Positions 8,282 through 19,334 of a DNA stretch of 46,777 bases are shown one piece after another. Both the position numbers and the translations under genes were made by a program. How positions within the stretch are numbered: position 1 is the first letter of the stretch; each line of letters opens with the position of its first letter. Source of the stretch: JANRKB01 sp033763695. GTDB lineage: Bacteria > Planctomycetota > Phycisphaerae > Phycisphaerales > UBA1924. The DNA is taken from assembly GCA_033763695.1 (NCBI GenBank), contig JANRKB010000007.1:1-46777 (forward strand), given 5' to 3'. The notes under the pieces were generated by a model that saw nothing but the letters and a program-made list of their open reading frames with translations, was not told the origin of the DNA and searched no databases.

Positions 8282-11200
8282 ATGAGTCAAGATCAATGCC
8301 CTTCGACGGTTCATCCGGGCCCCAAGCAGCAGCCCTCCAAGGCGGCTCTGGCCGAGCAGCCCCGCGCGTTGACCAATGTCGTCAATGGCGGCGCGAACGG
8401 CCAGAAGGCCTGGCGCAGCGTCGAGGAACTCGCCGATCGGGCCGAGTTCCGCGACTTCGTCGAGCGTGAGTTCCCCGCCGGCGCGAGCGAACTGCTCAGC
8501 AGCACCCGCCGCACCTTCCTCCAGTTCATGGGCGCGTCGGTCGCGCTCGCGGGCGCAGCCACCATCCCCGGCTGCCGCCGCCCCGACGAGAAGATTCTCT
8601 CGTACTCCAAGACCGTGCCCGAAGAAGTCATCCCGGGCAAGCCTCTGTACTACGCGACGAGCATGCCCAGCGTCGGCGGCGGTGCCGAAGGCCTGCTGAT
8701 CGAGACGCACGAAGGTCGCCCGACGAAGATCGAGGGCAACCCGCTGCACGCCGTCAGCCGCGGCCGCTCGACGAGCTTCGCGCAGGCGAGCATCCTCGCG
8801 ATCTATGACCCGGACCGTCTCAAGGTCCCGATGTTCGACAACCCCGCACGCGGCCCGCTCACCGCGACGTGGGAAGACTTCGCGCAGTGGGCCGGCCCGC
8901 ACTACGCCGCGTTCGACAAGACGCAGGGTCTGGGCCTGGCGGTGGTCGTCGACAAGAAGACCAGCCCGAGCCGCGACGCGATGCGCGATGCGCTGCTCAA
9001 GCGATTCCCCAAGGCACGCTGGGTGTCGTACGACGCGACGCGTTCGCAGAGCGCGATCAACGGCACGATCGTCGCGTTCGGCGCGCCGATGCACGAGCAC
9101 CTGAGCCTCGACAAGGCCAAGGTCGTCGTCACGTTTGATCGCGACTTCCTCAGCCAGCACGAGGCGGGCTCGCTCCCCAACGCCCGCGCGTTCGCCAGCA
9201 CCCGTCGCGTCGAGAAGACGACCGACGGCATGAGCCGCCTCTACGCCATCGAGAGCGGCTTCACGCACGCGGGCGGCCAGGCCGACCATCGCCTGCGTCT
9301 GAAGCCCAGCGATGTGGCGCGTGCCGCGATCGAGATGGGCAAGTTCATGCTGCCCAAGCTCGGCGCGCCCAAGCCGATGATCGACCGAATCAGCGCGATC
9401 GACACGGGCACGTGGAGCGAAGCGCAGCGCAAGTTCATCGAAGAAGCCGCCAAGGACCTGCTCGACACCGCCAATCGCGGTGCGGGCCTTGTGCTCGCGG
9501 GGCCGACGATGCCCGCCGAGGTGCATGTCCTGTGCGTCGCGATCAACCAGCAGCTCAAGTCGTTGGGCACGCTCGTGCGTTACACGCCGATGGACGCGGA
9601 CCTCGCGAGCGACGGCCGCGCCGCGCTCAAGGCGCTTGCCGACGACATGAAGGCGGGCAACATCCAGAGCCTGGTGTGCATCGGCACCAACCCGGCGTTT
9701 GATGCCCCGGGCGATGCGGACTTCGCCGCCGCGATGAAGAACGTCAAAGCGACGGTGACGCTGTCGGTCGAATCGACCGAGACCGCAGCCGCGTCGACGT
9801 GGTCGCTCAACATGGCCCACTGGCTGGAGTCGTGGGGCGACACCATCACCGCCGACGGCACCATCGCGCCGATCCAGCCGATGATCGCGCCGCTCTACGA
9901 GCCCGCCAAGAGCGAGATCGAAATGCTCGCGATGCTCGCGGGCGTCAAGCGTGCCGACGGCAGCGCGAAGGACGGCTACGAGATCGTCCGCGATGTCTGG
10001 CGTGCCAAGCTCAAGACCGCCGACGATGCCTCGTTCGACAAGGCCTGGCGTCGCGCGCTGCACGACGGCGTGGTCGCCGGCACCGGCGGCAACACAACGT
10101 CCGCCGAGGCCAAGATCGCTGCATCGTGGCTCGCCGACGGATTTGCCAACGCTCCGTGGAAGAACGCCGGCGAACTCGAAGCGGTCTTCCAGCCCGGCAT
10201 GCTGTCCGACGGGCGCTTCGCGAACATCGCGTGGCTGCAGGAACTGCCGCAGTTCGGCACGCAGGTCGTGTGGGACAACCCCGCCCTGATGAGCCCGGCG
10301 ACGGCGATCAAACTCGGCCTCGAGCCCGAGCACTTCACGATCACCAATCCCAACCAGATCTACACCAAGGAGAAGTACCCCGAGGCTCGCGTCGCGACGT
10401 TTACCGTCGGCGGCAAGAGCGTCGAGGCCGCTGTGTGGGTGCTCCCCGGCATGGCCGATGACACGGTGATCTTCACCGTCGGCTACGGCCGCACGGTCGC
10501 GGGCCGCGTCGGCGATGGCGTTGGCTTCAACGTCTATCCGCTGTGGCTCTCGAGCGCGGGCAACGCCGTCGGCGGCGTCAGCGCTGCGAAGGCCAACAAG
10601 ACCCACTTCATCTGCTCCACGCAGAACCACTGGTCGATGGAAAGCCGCACCAGTATCGTGCGCGCCGTCGACCTCGCCGCGTGGCAGAAGCACGGCGCGG
10701 ACAAGGCCGACGACAAGGACGAGTTCTACGGCACGGGCACGCCGCTCAACTTCGCCGAGCGCCTTGGCGAACTCTCACACACGCCCGACAACCTGAGCAT
10801 CTACAAGAACCCGCTCAACCGCTCCAAGGGCGATGCCGATCCGAACGCCATCATCCCCGGCGACCCCAACGGGCCGAAGTATCAGCAGAACACCAAGCCC
10901 GCCTTCCTCACTGCGCCGCAGTGGGGCATGACGATCGACTTGTCGTCGTGCACGGGCTGCGGCACGTGCACCATCGCCTGCCAGGCGGAGAACAACATCC
11001 CCGTCGTCGGCAAGAAGGAAGTGGCCAAGGGCCGCGAGATGACGTGGATCCGCGTCGACCGCTACTTCATCGGCGATGTGGCCAAGGGCGACCTTGAGAA
11101 CATCAACGAGCCCTCGGCGGTCTATCACCAGCCCGTCGCCTGCGTCCACTGCGAGAACGCCCCGTGCGAGACCGTGTGCCCCGTCAACGCGACGGTCCAC

Positions 11201-11970
11201 GGCCCCGAGGGCATCAACTACATGGTGTACAACCGCTGCATCGGTACGCGGTACTGCGCCAACAACTGCCCCTACAAGGTCCGCCGCTTCAACTTCTTCG
11301 ACTACGGCGTCACCAAGTTCAACGGTGACTACTACGGCAAGAAGCTCGTCGAAGAGATCGTTCCCGATCGCGGCGGCATCACCGGCTCGGGCACGCACAA
11401 CAAGCTCAATCCCAATCTCATCCCGCCCCGCCTGCGCGACAAGCTCGATGAGATCAGCCGCATGCAGAAGAACCCCGACGTCACCGTCCGCAGCCGCGGC
11501 GTGATGGAGAAGTGCACCTACTGCATCCAGCGTCTGAACTTTGCTCGCGTCGAGGCCAAGCTCAACGACCTGAAGGACGCCGACGGCAAGACCGTGGTGC
11601 CCGACGGCTTCGTGCAGACGGCCTGCCAGCAGGCGTGCCCCTCGGAAGCGATCGTCTTCGGCGACATCCTCGATCCCAAGTCGAAGGTCAGCCAGAGCCG
11701 CGCTTCGGGTCGCTCGTACCTGCTGCTGGGCTATCTCAACACCCGCCCGCGCACTAGCCACTTGGTGCTCGTGAAGAACCCCAACCCCGCGCTGCGCACG
11801 CCCGTCGATGAGCCCTTCCACCACGGTGGGCACCACGACGACCACGGCTCGCACGGGGATGACCACAAGACGACCGGCGGCGAGGGCCATACCTCGACGT
11901 TCTTCAGCCCCCGCAAGAAGGCTGAGGATCGCGGTTACGCCATGAGCCTCAACGTCCTTGGAGTGAACGC

Positions 11971-11974
<4 letters not shown>
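8282..11974 (+). CDS. actB: Alternative complex III subunit ActB, molybdopterin-like/Fe-S fusion with extended Tat leader
   Basis: The 1230-residue protein joins a molybdopterin-oxidoreductase-like domain (about 100-800) to a ferredoxin-type domain (about 870-1160). The twin-arginine motif is displaced to residue 76 (STRRTFLQFMGASVALAGA, then a Cys-containing cleavage region) and preceded by the AWRSVEELADRAEF block. This is the 'extended Tat translocation domain' typical of this subunit. The Fe-S part has Cys clusters CTGCGTCTIAC, CVHCENAPCETVCP, CIGTRYCANNCP and CTYC...CQQACP, enough for three [4Fe-4S] and one further cluster as known for ActB. The C-terminus is His-rich. I chose ATG 8282; a GTG nine bases upstream is in frame. 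It overlaps actC by four bases. Confidence 0.93.
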
Positions 11975-13611
<1,637 letters not shown>

Positions 13612-13612
13612 T

Positions 13613-14206
13613 ATGGCCGCTGCTGGCGCGAAGAAGTTGTATGTGACCGAGGCCGGCGTGCCGGTGCACGGCGTGATCGCGGAGTTCGCGAATCCCGCTG
13701 CCACCTATCACGCCGCTGAGAAGATCCGCGACGCGGGCTACTCCAAGTGGGACGTCTTCAGCCCGTTCCCGATCCACGGCATCGATGAAGCCATGGGCAT
13801 CAAGCCCACCAAGCTTCCGCTGCTCGTCGGCGTCGGTGCGATCACCGGTGTGACGCTCGCGTATCTGATGCAGTGGTGGATGTCCGCCGTGGACTACCAG
13901 CTCGTCACCCAGGGCAAGCCCTACGGCAGCCTGGTCGGCGAAGGCGGCTGGGAGTCCTTCGTGCCGATCACGTTCGAGCTTGGCGTGCTCTTCTCGGCGT
14001 TCACCGCGCTGATCGGCATGCTCGCGCTCAACGGCCTGCCGCGGCACCATCACCCGCTGATGAAGAAGGAACGCTTCCTGCGCGTGAGCGACGATCGCTT
14101 CATCATCTGTGTTGAGGCCGCCGACGACAAGTTCGATCCCGAGGCGACGCGTGCGCTGCTCGCGTCACTGGGCGGGACGAACATCGATCTGGTTGAGGAT
14201 GAGTAA
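13613..14206 (+). CDS. actD: Alternative complex III subunit ActD (DUF3341)
   Basis: The 197-residue protein matches the DUF3341 subunit of alternative complex III. A soluble N-terminal half contains GVIAEFANPAATYHAAEKIR and the WDVFSPFPIHGIDEAMG segment, followed by two membrane helices (about 68-90 and 118-140). A soluble C-terminal tail contains DDRFIICVEAADDKFD. ActD is a structural membrane subunit without cofactor. The ATG at 13613 lies one base after the actC stop, so the genes are tightly coupled; the frame stays open upstream only inside actC. The spacer to actE holds a heptamer repeat. Confidence 0.9.
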   Translation: MAAAGAKKLYVTEAGVPVHGVIAEFANPAATYHAAEKIRDAGYSKWDVFSPFPIHGIDEAMGIKPTKLPLLVGVGAITGVTLAYLMQWWMSAVDYQLVTQGKPYGSLVGEGGWESFVPITFELGVLFSAFTALIGMLALNGLPRHHHPLMKKERFLRVSDDRFIICVEAADDKFDPEATRALLASLGGTNIDLVEDE

Positions 14207-14212
14207 AGACAA

Positions 14213-14240
14213 GGCATCAGGCATTGGGCATCGGGCATTG
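14213..14240. repeat. Heptamer tandem repeat, four perfect GGCATYR units (actD-actE spacer)
   Basis: The segment is GGCATCA, GGCATTG, GGCATCG and GGCATTG without interruption. It starts seven bases after the actD stop and ends 51 bases before actE. Confidence 0.85.
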
Positions 14241-14291
14241 GCGAAGAGAAGAACAGAGCAAGCAAGGTCGCGAGTCTGGGCCTTTGAGAAC

Positions 14292-15161
14292 ATGTCGATG
14301 AACACACGCAACACGAACACGAGCGGCAAGGCCACGATCACGGGCGTGCTCGCGCTGGCGGGTTTGACCGCCGCGGGCATCTCGGGCATGGCCGGCTGTC
14401 AGGGCGATCGCAGCGACAAGCCGCCGCGCCAGTTCTTTCCTGACCTGGACAACCAGCCCAAGTGGAAGCCGCAGAGCCAGAGCGGGTTCTTCCCCGATGG
14501 ACGCACGATGCGCCAGCCGGTGAAGGGCACGGTGGCCTACGGCTACATCGAGTTCAGCCCCGAGGCGACGCTCGCGAACCCCGAGTGGGCCGCGCCGTGG
14601 AACAAGAAGCGCGACATCCTGCTCAAGGAGAATGACGCGATCTATCAGGGCACCGACGCCAAGTGCGCGTACCTCGACAACATCCCGATCGCCGTCGACG
14701 CCAAGCTGCTGATGCGCGGCCAGGAGCGCTTCAACATCTACTGCTCCGCCTGCCACGGCTACGACGGCGCGGGCAAGGGCACCGTTGGTCAGCAGTGGTC
14801 CTACGCACTGCCCAACTTCCACGATCAGAAGTACATCGATCGCACCCAGCCCACGGCCAAGGACGGCTACATCTTCCACACCGCCCGCATGGGTCTCTAC
14901 GGCCCCGACGGCGCACAGAAGATGCCCGGCTACGCCCATGCTCTGAACGAGTACGACGCGTGGGCCGTGGTCGCGTACATCCGCGTGCTGCAGGAGTCTC
15001 GCAGCGGCACGCTCAACGACGTTCCTGAGAATGAACGGGCCCAGCTCAAGCAGCAGATGCAGGCCGCCGCCGGCGCTGCCGCCGCGGCAACCCCGCCCGC
15101 AACTGCTCCCGCAGCTGCCCCCGCAGCTGCCCCCGCCCCCGGAACCGGAGGTGCCAAGTGA
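14292..15161 (+). CDS. actE: Alternative complex III subunit ActE, monoheme cytochrome c lipoprotein
   Basis: The 289-residue protein has a hydrophobic leader ending in a lipobox-like SGMAGC (Cys at about residue 36), so it is probably lipid-anchored outside the cytoplasmic membrane. One heme motif, CSACH, sits at about 154-158 within NIYCSACHGYDGAGKG. A Met in a downstream KMPGYAHAL segment is a plausible sixth ligand. ActE is the monoheme cytochrome of alternative complex III, near the exit to the terminal oxidase. The C-terminus is a low-complexity tail of Ala and Pro (about the last 40 residues). Two ATGs (14292, 14298) are possible starts. The stop overlaps the actF GTG by four bases. 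Confidence 0.92.
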   Translation: MSMNTRNTNTSGKATITGVLALAGLTAAGISGMAGCQGDRSDKPPRQFFPDLDNQPKWKPQSQSGFFPDGRTMRQPVKGTVAYGYIEFSPEATLANPEWAAPWNKKRDILLKENDAIYQGTDAKCAYLDNIPIAVDAKLLMRGQERFNIYCSACHGYDGAGKGTVGQQWSYALPNFHDQKYIDRTQPTAKDGYIFHTARMGLYGPDGAQKMPGYAHALNEYDAWAVVAYIRVLQESRSGTLNDVPENERAQLKQQMQAAAGAAAAATPPATAPAAAPAAAPAPGTGGAK

Positions 15162-16486
15162 GTCAACTGACCGCCGATTCTGCCGGTTCGATGTCCTCGC
15201 CCCGTCAGGCTGAGTTCCCTGACATGCGTCCGGACAACATCTATCTGCCCAATGGCGGCGCAAGCGGCCTGTCGACGATGCTGCTCATCGTCGGCGTGGT
15301 TGGGCTTGCCGCCGTCGCTGCCGCCGGCTTCGCCGGTCTTGGCGTTGCCGACAAGGGCTACGCCGTGAAGCACGCGCTGGCCGCGTACCACGTCGGCACG
15401 CTGACGGTGCTGACGATGGGCTTGGGCGGGTTGTTCTTCACGCTGGCGTTCCACCTGATCGGTGCGGGCTGGTCGGCGACGATCCGCCGCCAGTTCGAGA
15501 ACCTCGCCGCGCTGCTGCCCCTGGCCGTGCTGATGATGATCCCGACGATGGTCATCGAGGTGATGGGCAACGGCCATCTCTTCTCGTGGATGAACCCCAA
15601 GTTCGCCGACGCGACGCTTCTCAAGGAGAAGGCCTCGTACCTCAACACGCCGTTCTTCGTCGTGCGCTTCGTGGTCTACGGCGTGATCTGGACGCTGCTC
15701 AGCGTGCTCATGAACGGCTACAGCCGCAAGCAGGATGTCACCGGTGATCGCTGGCTCACCGCCAAGGCCGCCAAGTGGGCTGCCCCGGGCATGGTGGTCT
15801 TCGCCTTGTCCGTCGCGTTCGCCTCGTTCGACTTCCTGATGGCACTCGACTTCCGCTTCTTCAGCACCATGTGGGGCGTGTACATCTTCGCGGGCTCGGC
15901 GTTCTCGTCGCTCGCGGTGATGGCACTCGTCTTTGCCTGGCTCAAGGGCAAGGGCCTGCTCAAGGGCGTCGTGACCGAAGAACACTTCCACGATCTGGGC
16001 AAGTTGCTCTTCAGCTTCACCGTCTTCTGGTCCTACATCGCGTTCAGCCAGTACTTCCTGATCTGGTACTCGAACATCCCCGAAGAAACCGCGTTCTACC
16101 TCTTCCGCAAGAGCGGCAACGTCGGCGAGATCAGCTACAACACCATGTTCGTGCTGCTCTGCCTCGGCCACTTCGGCGTGCCGTTCCTGTTCTTCATCTG
16201 GCGCAAGGCCAAGCGCACGCCGGGCCTCGCGGCCACGATGGCGCTCTGGATGATCTTCATTCACATCATCGACCTCACCTGGCTGGTGCGCCCGATGGTC
16301 TTCGCCGATGCGGGTCCGGAGATCGTTCAGCCCGGCGTGGAGGCGTGGTGGATCCCGATCGCGGGCGTGCTGGGTCCGGTGGGTGTGGCGGGCTTCTTCC
16401 TGCTGCGTCGCATGGCGTCCGGGCCGCTGGTCCCGCTGCAGGACCCCCGCCTGCACGAGGCCCTGCACCACAAGAACTACGTCTGA
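15158..16486 (+). CDS. actF: Alternative complex III subunit ActF, quinol-site membrane protein
   Basis: This 442-residue membrane protein with about ten hydrophobic segments is the second large NrfD-like subunit of alternative complex III. Conserved stretches include YHVGTLTVLTMGLGGLFFTL, HLIGAGWSATIRRQFENLA, ALDFRFFSTMWGVYIFAGSA and SQYFLIWYSNIPEETAFYL, the last being a strong ActF signature. It starts at GTG 15158, overlapping the actE stop (GTGA). The N-terminal 40 residues are polar. It lies after actE, the standard order actA-B-C-D-E-F. The 118-base spacer to the next gene has a short CTGGGC/GCCCAG hairpin at 16514-16527 without a T tract, so read-through is expected. Confidence 0.93.
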   Translation: MSQLTADSAGSMSSPRQAEFPDMRPDNIYLPNGGASGLSTMLLIVGVVGLAAVAAAGFAGLGVADKGYAVKHALAAYHVGTLTVLTMGLGGLFFTLAFHLIGAGWSATIRRQFENLAALLPLAVLMMIPTMVIEVMGNGHLFSWMNPKFADATLLKEKASYLNTPFFVVRFVVYGVIWTLLSVLMNGYSRKQDVTGDRWLTAKAAKWAAPGMVVFALSVAFASFDFLMALDFRFFSTMWGVYIFAGSAFSSLAVMALVFAWLKGKGLLKGVVTEEHFHDLGKLLFSFTVFWSYIAFSQYFLIWYSNIPEETAFYLFRKSGNVGEISYNTMFVLLCLGHFGVPFLFFIWRKAKRTPGLAATMALWMIFIHIIDLTWLVRPMVFADAGPEIVQPGVEAWWIPIAGVLGPVGVAGFFLLRRMASGPLVPLQDPRLHEALHHKNYV

Positions 16487-16590
16487 GAAAGTCGCTCGGG
16501 TCAGTTGCACGGACTGGGCAGGCCCAGCCGCATGAAAGTCTCACAAATCCCGCCTGCGTCCAGACTTGGGCGTGGAGCGAAAAGAAGGTT

Positions 16591-16596
16591 GGAGGT
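16591..16596 (+). promoter_or_regulatory. Shine-Dalgarno site fixing the start of the small His-rich gene
   Basis: GGAGGT ends eight bases before ATG 16605 and decides between that codon and the in-frame ATG at 16566, which has no such site. Confidence 0.75.
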
Positions 16597-16604
16597 CGGT
16601 CACG

Positions 16605-17030
16605 ATGGGCGGACATGCACACGACATTCACGGGCATCACGGCCGGCACGGCGCCGCCGCCCCGGCTTCGCTCCCGGCCGAGCACGCCCACGCCGACGAC
16701 TGGCACCAGCACGGCCACGGCTCTGATGTGCCGCAGGTCGAGCACGGCGCACGCCTCGAACCCGGCAAGGTCTTCATCGGCTTCGTGCTGCTGGTGATCT
16801 CGATCGTGGTCTCGGTCGTCATCGCTGTCCTCTTCTACAACAACTACATGAACGGCCTGAAGCAGGAACGCTGGGAACTCACCAGCATCGGCGCCGACGC
16901 CCGCAACGAGCGTGAACGCGTCGAAGTCGAACTCAAGACCTATGGCGTCGTCGACGCGACCGCCGGCACCGTTCGCCTCCCGCTCGATGCCGCCAAGGAA
17001 CGCGTGCTCAAGAAGTACGAGAAGAAGTAA
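16605..17030 (+). CDS. Small His-rich single-span membrane protein of the ACIII-oxidase operon
   Basis: The 141-residue protein has a His-rich N-terminus (about 14 His in the first 50 residues), one membrane helix (VFIGFVLLVISIVVSVVIAV, about 61-80) and a C-terminal soluble part. That part ends in YGVVDATAGTVRLPLDAAKE, then a Lys-rich tail. The 'YG.VD...G.VR.P.D.A' motif recurs in small proteins encoded next to SCO and oxidase genes in other bacteria, so it is probably an accessory or small structural subunit in the position where ActG is sometimes assigned. A perfect GGAGGT supports the ATG. Function is inferred from context only; copper or other metal handling by the His tail is a possibility. 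Confidence 0.75.
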   Translation: MGGHAHDIHGHHGRHGAAAPASLPAEHAHADDWHQHGHGSDVPQVEHGARLEPGKVFIGFVLLVISIVVSVVIAVLFYNNYMNGLKQERWELTSIGADARNERERVEVELKTYGVVDATAGTVRLPLDAAKERVLKKYEKK

Positions 17031-17034
17031 GAGA

Positions 17035-17106
17035 GGCATGGGGCATCGGGCATCAGGCATTGGTGAAGACGCAGAAAAGGCATTTGAGACTTGGCATCGG
17101 GCACTG
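17035..17106. repeat. Heptamer tandem repeat in the spacer before the SCO gene
   Basis: Four units (GGCATGG, GGCATCG, GGCATCA, GGCATTG) fill 17035-17062. After a 16-base gap, four more 7-base units (GGCATTT, GAGACTT, GGCATCG, GGCACTG) fill 17079-17106. It nearly fills the spacer between stop 17030 and start 17124. Confidence 0.8.
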
Positions 17107-17123
17107 GTGAGGGCGCTGAAGTC

Positions 17124-18083
17124 ATGACACGGCACGGCTGGTTGAGTCAGGTGATGGTGCGTGCGACGGCGTTGGCCGCGTGCGTGCTGTCGCTCGTGCT
17201 CCCCGTCGCCTCGGTGCATGCCCAGGTCATCAAGGACGAGTTGCCCGCGCAAGCCAAGGGCCTCGACTTCAAGGACCGTCTCGGCCAGCAACTGCCTCTG
17301 CATCTGGAGTTCACCGACTCAAGCGGCAAGAAGGTGCGCCTGGGCGAGTACTTCAAGAAGCACGAAGAGGGCGGCAAGCCCGCGATCGTCGTGATGGGCT
17401 ACTACGACTGCCCGGTCGTCTGCCGCGTCGTGCTCGACAAGGTCGTTGACGCCATCAACGAACTGAAGTTCAAGCTGGGCGAGGACTATCAGTCGCTCTA
17501 CTTCTCCTTCGATCCCGAAGAGACGGCGGCCCGCGCCGCCGAGGCCAAGACCTCCGCCATCGCCGCGTATCGCGCCGGTGACAAGGCCAAGGCTGAGCAG
17601 GCGTGGCACTTCCATGTCGGCGACATGGAATCCAATCGCGAACTCGCACGTGGCTTGGGCTTTGAGTATCGCAAGCTCGACAGCGGCGAGTACAGCCACC
17701 CCGTGGGCATCTACGTCATCACGCCCGAGGGCAAGGTCGCCCGCGTCTTCACGGGCTACGTCTATCCGCCCGAGCAACTGCGGCTCGCGCTGCTCGATGC
17801 CTCCGAAGGCAAGATCGCCAAGGACATGGGCGACCGCCTGATGTTCTTCTGCTACATGTACGACCCCAAGGCCGGCGCGTACACGCTCCAAGCCGTGCGC
17901 GTCATGCAGATCGCCGGTGTGCTCACCGTCATCGGGCTTGCCGGGCTGATCGGCGTGATGCTCTTTGGCGAGCGGATGAAGCGTCGGGCCCGGGCGGCAG
18001 CGCTCGCGGCGGCTCAGCAATCGATCACCAATCCATTCGCGTCCGGGCAAGGCCCGGGCTCTTTGTCGGGAACGGCCACATGA
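17124..18083 (+). CDS. sco1: SCO1/SenC-family copper chaperone for the CuA site
   Basis: The 319-residue protein has a cleavable-looking signal peptide (hydrophobic 12-30, VHA before about residue 34), a thioredoxin-fold SCO domain and a C-terminal membrane helix (about 275-295). The copper-binding CxxxC is present as DCPVVC (Cys96, Cys100), and the third ligand is His192 in EYSHPVGIYV. SCO proteins deliver copper to, and keep reduced, the CuA centre of oxidase subunit II, which is encoded immediately downstream with a four-base overlap (ATGA). The C-terminal helix is unlike the N-terminal anchor of classical Sco1 but is seen in longer members. I chose ATG 17124 because the leader begins there. 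Confidence 0.92.
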   Translation: MTRHGWLSQVMVRATALAACVLSLVLPVASVHAQVIKDELPAQAKGLDFKDRLGQQLPLHLEFTDSSGKKVRLGEYFKKHEEGGKPAIVVMGYYDCPVVCRVVLDKVVDAINELKFKLGEDYQSLYFSFDPEETAARAAEAKTSAIAAYRAGDKAKAEQAWHFHVGDMESNRELARGLGFEYRKLDSGEYSHPVGIYVITPEGKVARVFTGYVYPPEQLRLALLDASEGKIAKDMGDRLMFFCYMYDPKAGAYTLQAVRVMQIAGVLTVIGLAGLIGVMLFGERMKRRARAAALAAAQQSITNPFASGQGPGSLSGTAT

Positions 18084-19237
18084 ATCTGACCTCGCTGTAC
18101 ACCCTCGCGTTTGACAAGCCCGCGGCCAAGCTGCCGGCCCACGACCTGTGGTTCTCTGACCACGCCGCGACCACGGCCGCCACCCACACGGACTGGATGT
18201 TCATGTGGCTGTTCTGGTTCTGCACCGCGTGGTTCGTGGTGCTGATGGGCCTGATGGTCTACTTCGTGGTGCGCTATCGCCGCCGCCCGGGTCAGATCGC
18301 GCCCTACAGCCCCTCGCACAACACCATGCTCGAAGTGGCGTGGACCGTGCTGCCTTCGCTCACGCTGGTTTTCATGTTCTTCGAAGGCTTCAAGGGCTAC
18401 GCCGATGCTGCGGTTGCTCCCGGCAATGCCATCGAGATGCAGCTCAAGGCCAAGAAGTGGTCTTGGAGCCTGATCTATCCCAACGGCACCGAGAGCCCCG
18501 AGCAGGTGACGACGAGCCCCGCGGGTCCGGTGAAGGTTCCCGTCTTCTACGTGCCCGAAGGCACGCCCATCAAGTTCCGCATGAGCAGCTCGGACGTCAT
18601 GCACTCGTTCTGGGTGCCCGCGTTCCGCGTCAAGTTCGACGTCTTCCCCAACCGCTACACCACCTACTGGTTCAAGGCGACCAACCTCGACACCACCGAC
18701 CCCGCGACCAAGACGTTCTCCGCCGACGAGAAAGTTGATCCAATCAACGTTAAGTTCGCCGGCCGCCCGTACATCGATCACTACATCTTCTGCGCTGAGT
18801 ACTGCGGCGATCAGCACTCCGAGATGGCTGGCATCGTCCGCGTCGTCCCGATGGACGTGTACCTCGCCAAGATCGAAGCCTGGGCCAGCGAGTCGCTCGA
18901 GCCGTGGCAGATCGGTGAGCGCGTCTATCAGCAGCAGTGCATCGCCTGCCACTCCATCGACGGCAAGGCCAACACCGGCCCGACGTGGAAGGACCTCTTC
19001 GGCCACGAGGTCGAGTTCACCGACGGCACGTCACTCTCGGCCGCCGACATGAGCGACGACACCAAGTTCGCCAACTACATCCGCGAGTCGGTCTACATGC
19101 CCTCCAAGAAGATCGTCAAGGGCTACCAGAACCAGATGAACACCTTCATGGGCATGGTCAACGAGAAGCAACTCGACGGCGTCATCGCCTACATGAAGCG
19201 ACTCAGCGAAAAGGGCCAGCCCGCCGACAAGAAGTAA
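18080..19237 (+). CDS. coxB: caa3-type cytochrome c oxidase subunit II with fused cytochrome c
   Basis: The 385-residue protein has two membrane helices (about 39-63 and 85-102), a cupredoxin domain and a C-terminal cytochrome c domain. The CuA ligands are complete: His175 in VMHSFW, then Cys238, Glu240, Cys242, His246 and Met249 in CAEYCGDQHSEM. Heme c binds at CIACH (287-291). The fused cytochrome defines a caa3 oxidase, which can take electrons directly from alternative complex III. An insertion of roughly 25-30 residues (about 201-230) separates the NRYTTYWFKAT strand from the CuA loop; most homologues go straight on. The ATG start overlaps the SCO stop. No signal peptide is evident before the first helix. 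Confidence 0.94.
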   Translation: MNLTSLYTLAFDKPAAKLPAHDLWFSDHAATTAATHTDWMFMWLFWFCTAWFVVLMGLMVYFVVRYRRRPGQIAPYSPSHNTMLEVAWTVLPSLTLVFMFFEGFKGYADAAVAPGNAIEMQLKAKKWSWSLIYPNGTESPEQVTTSPAGPVKVPVFYVPEGTPIKFRMSSSDVMHSFWVPAFRVKFDVFPNRYTTYWFKATNLDTTDPATKTFSADEKVDPINVKFAGRPYIDHYIFCAEYCGDQHSEMAGIVRVVPMDVYLAKIEAWASESLEPWQIGERVYQQQCIACHSIDGKANTGPTWKDLFGHEVEFTDGTSLSAADMSDDTKFANYIRESVYMPSKKIVKGYQNQMNTFMGMVNEKQLDGVIAYMKRLSEKGQPADKK

Positions 19238-19334
19238 GCCAGCAACGACTCGCAGTCTTTGAACCCAGCACCAGGATTACAGCGGGGCGAGCCTCCGGCG
19301 GCCCCGAGCACATGCGTCCCACGAGGTTGATCTC

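Noticed and set aside
8210..10693. Minus-strand open frame of 827 codons opposite actB
   Set aside because: It is antisense to a certain gene, rich in Arg, Ala and Gly without any motif, as expected for the complement of GC-rich codons.
16514..16527. CTGGGC/GCCCAG hairpin between actF and the small gene as a terminator
   Set aside because: It has a six-pair stem with a two-base loop and no T tract, in the middle of a tightly linked operon.
14213..17106. Possible CRISPR-like arrays
   Set aside because: The units are 7 bases and contiguous, with no spacers of CRISPR length and no cas genes.
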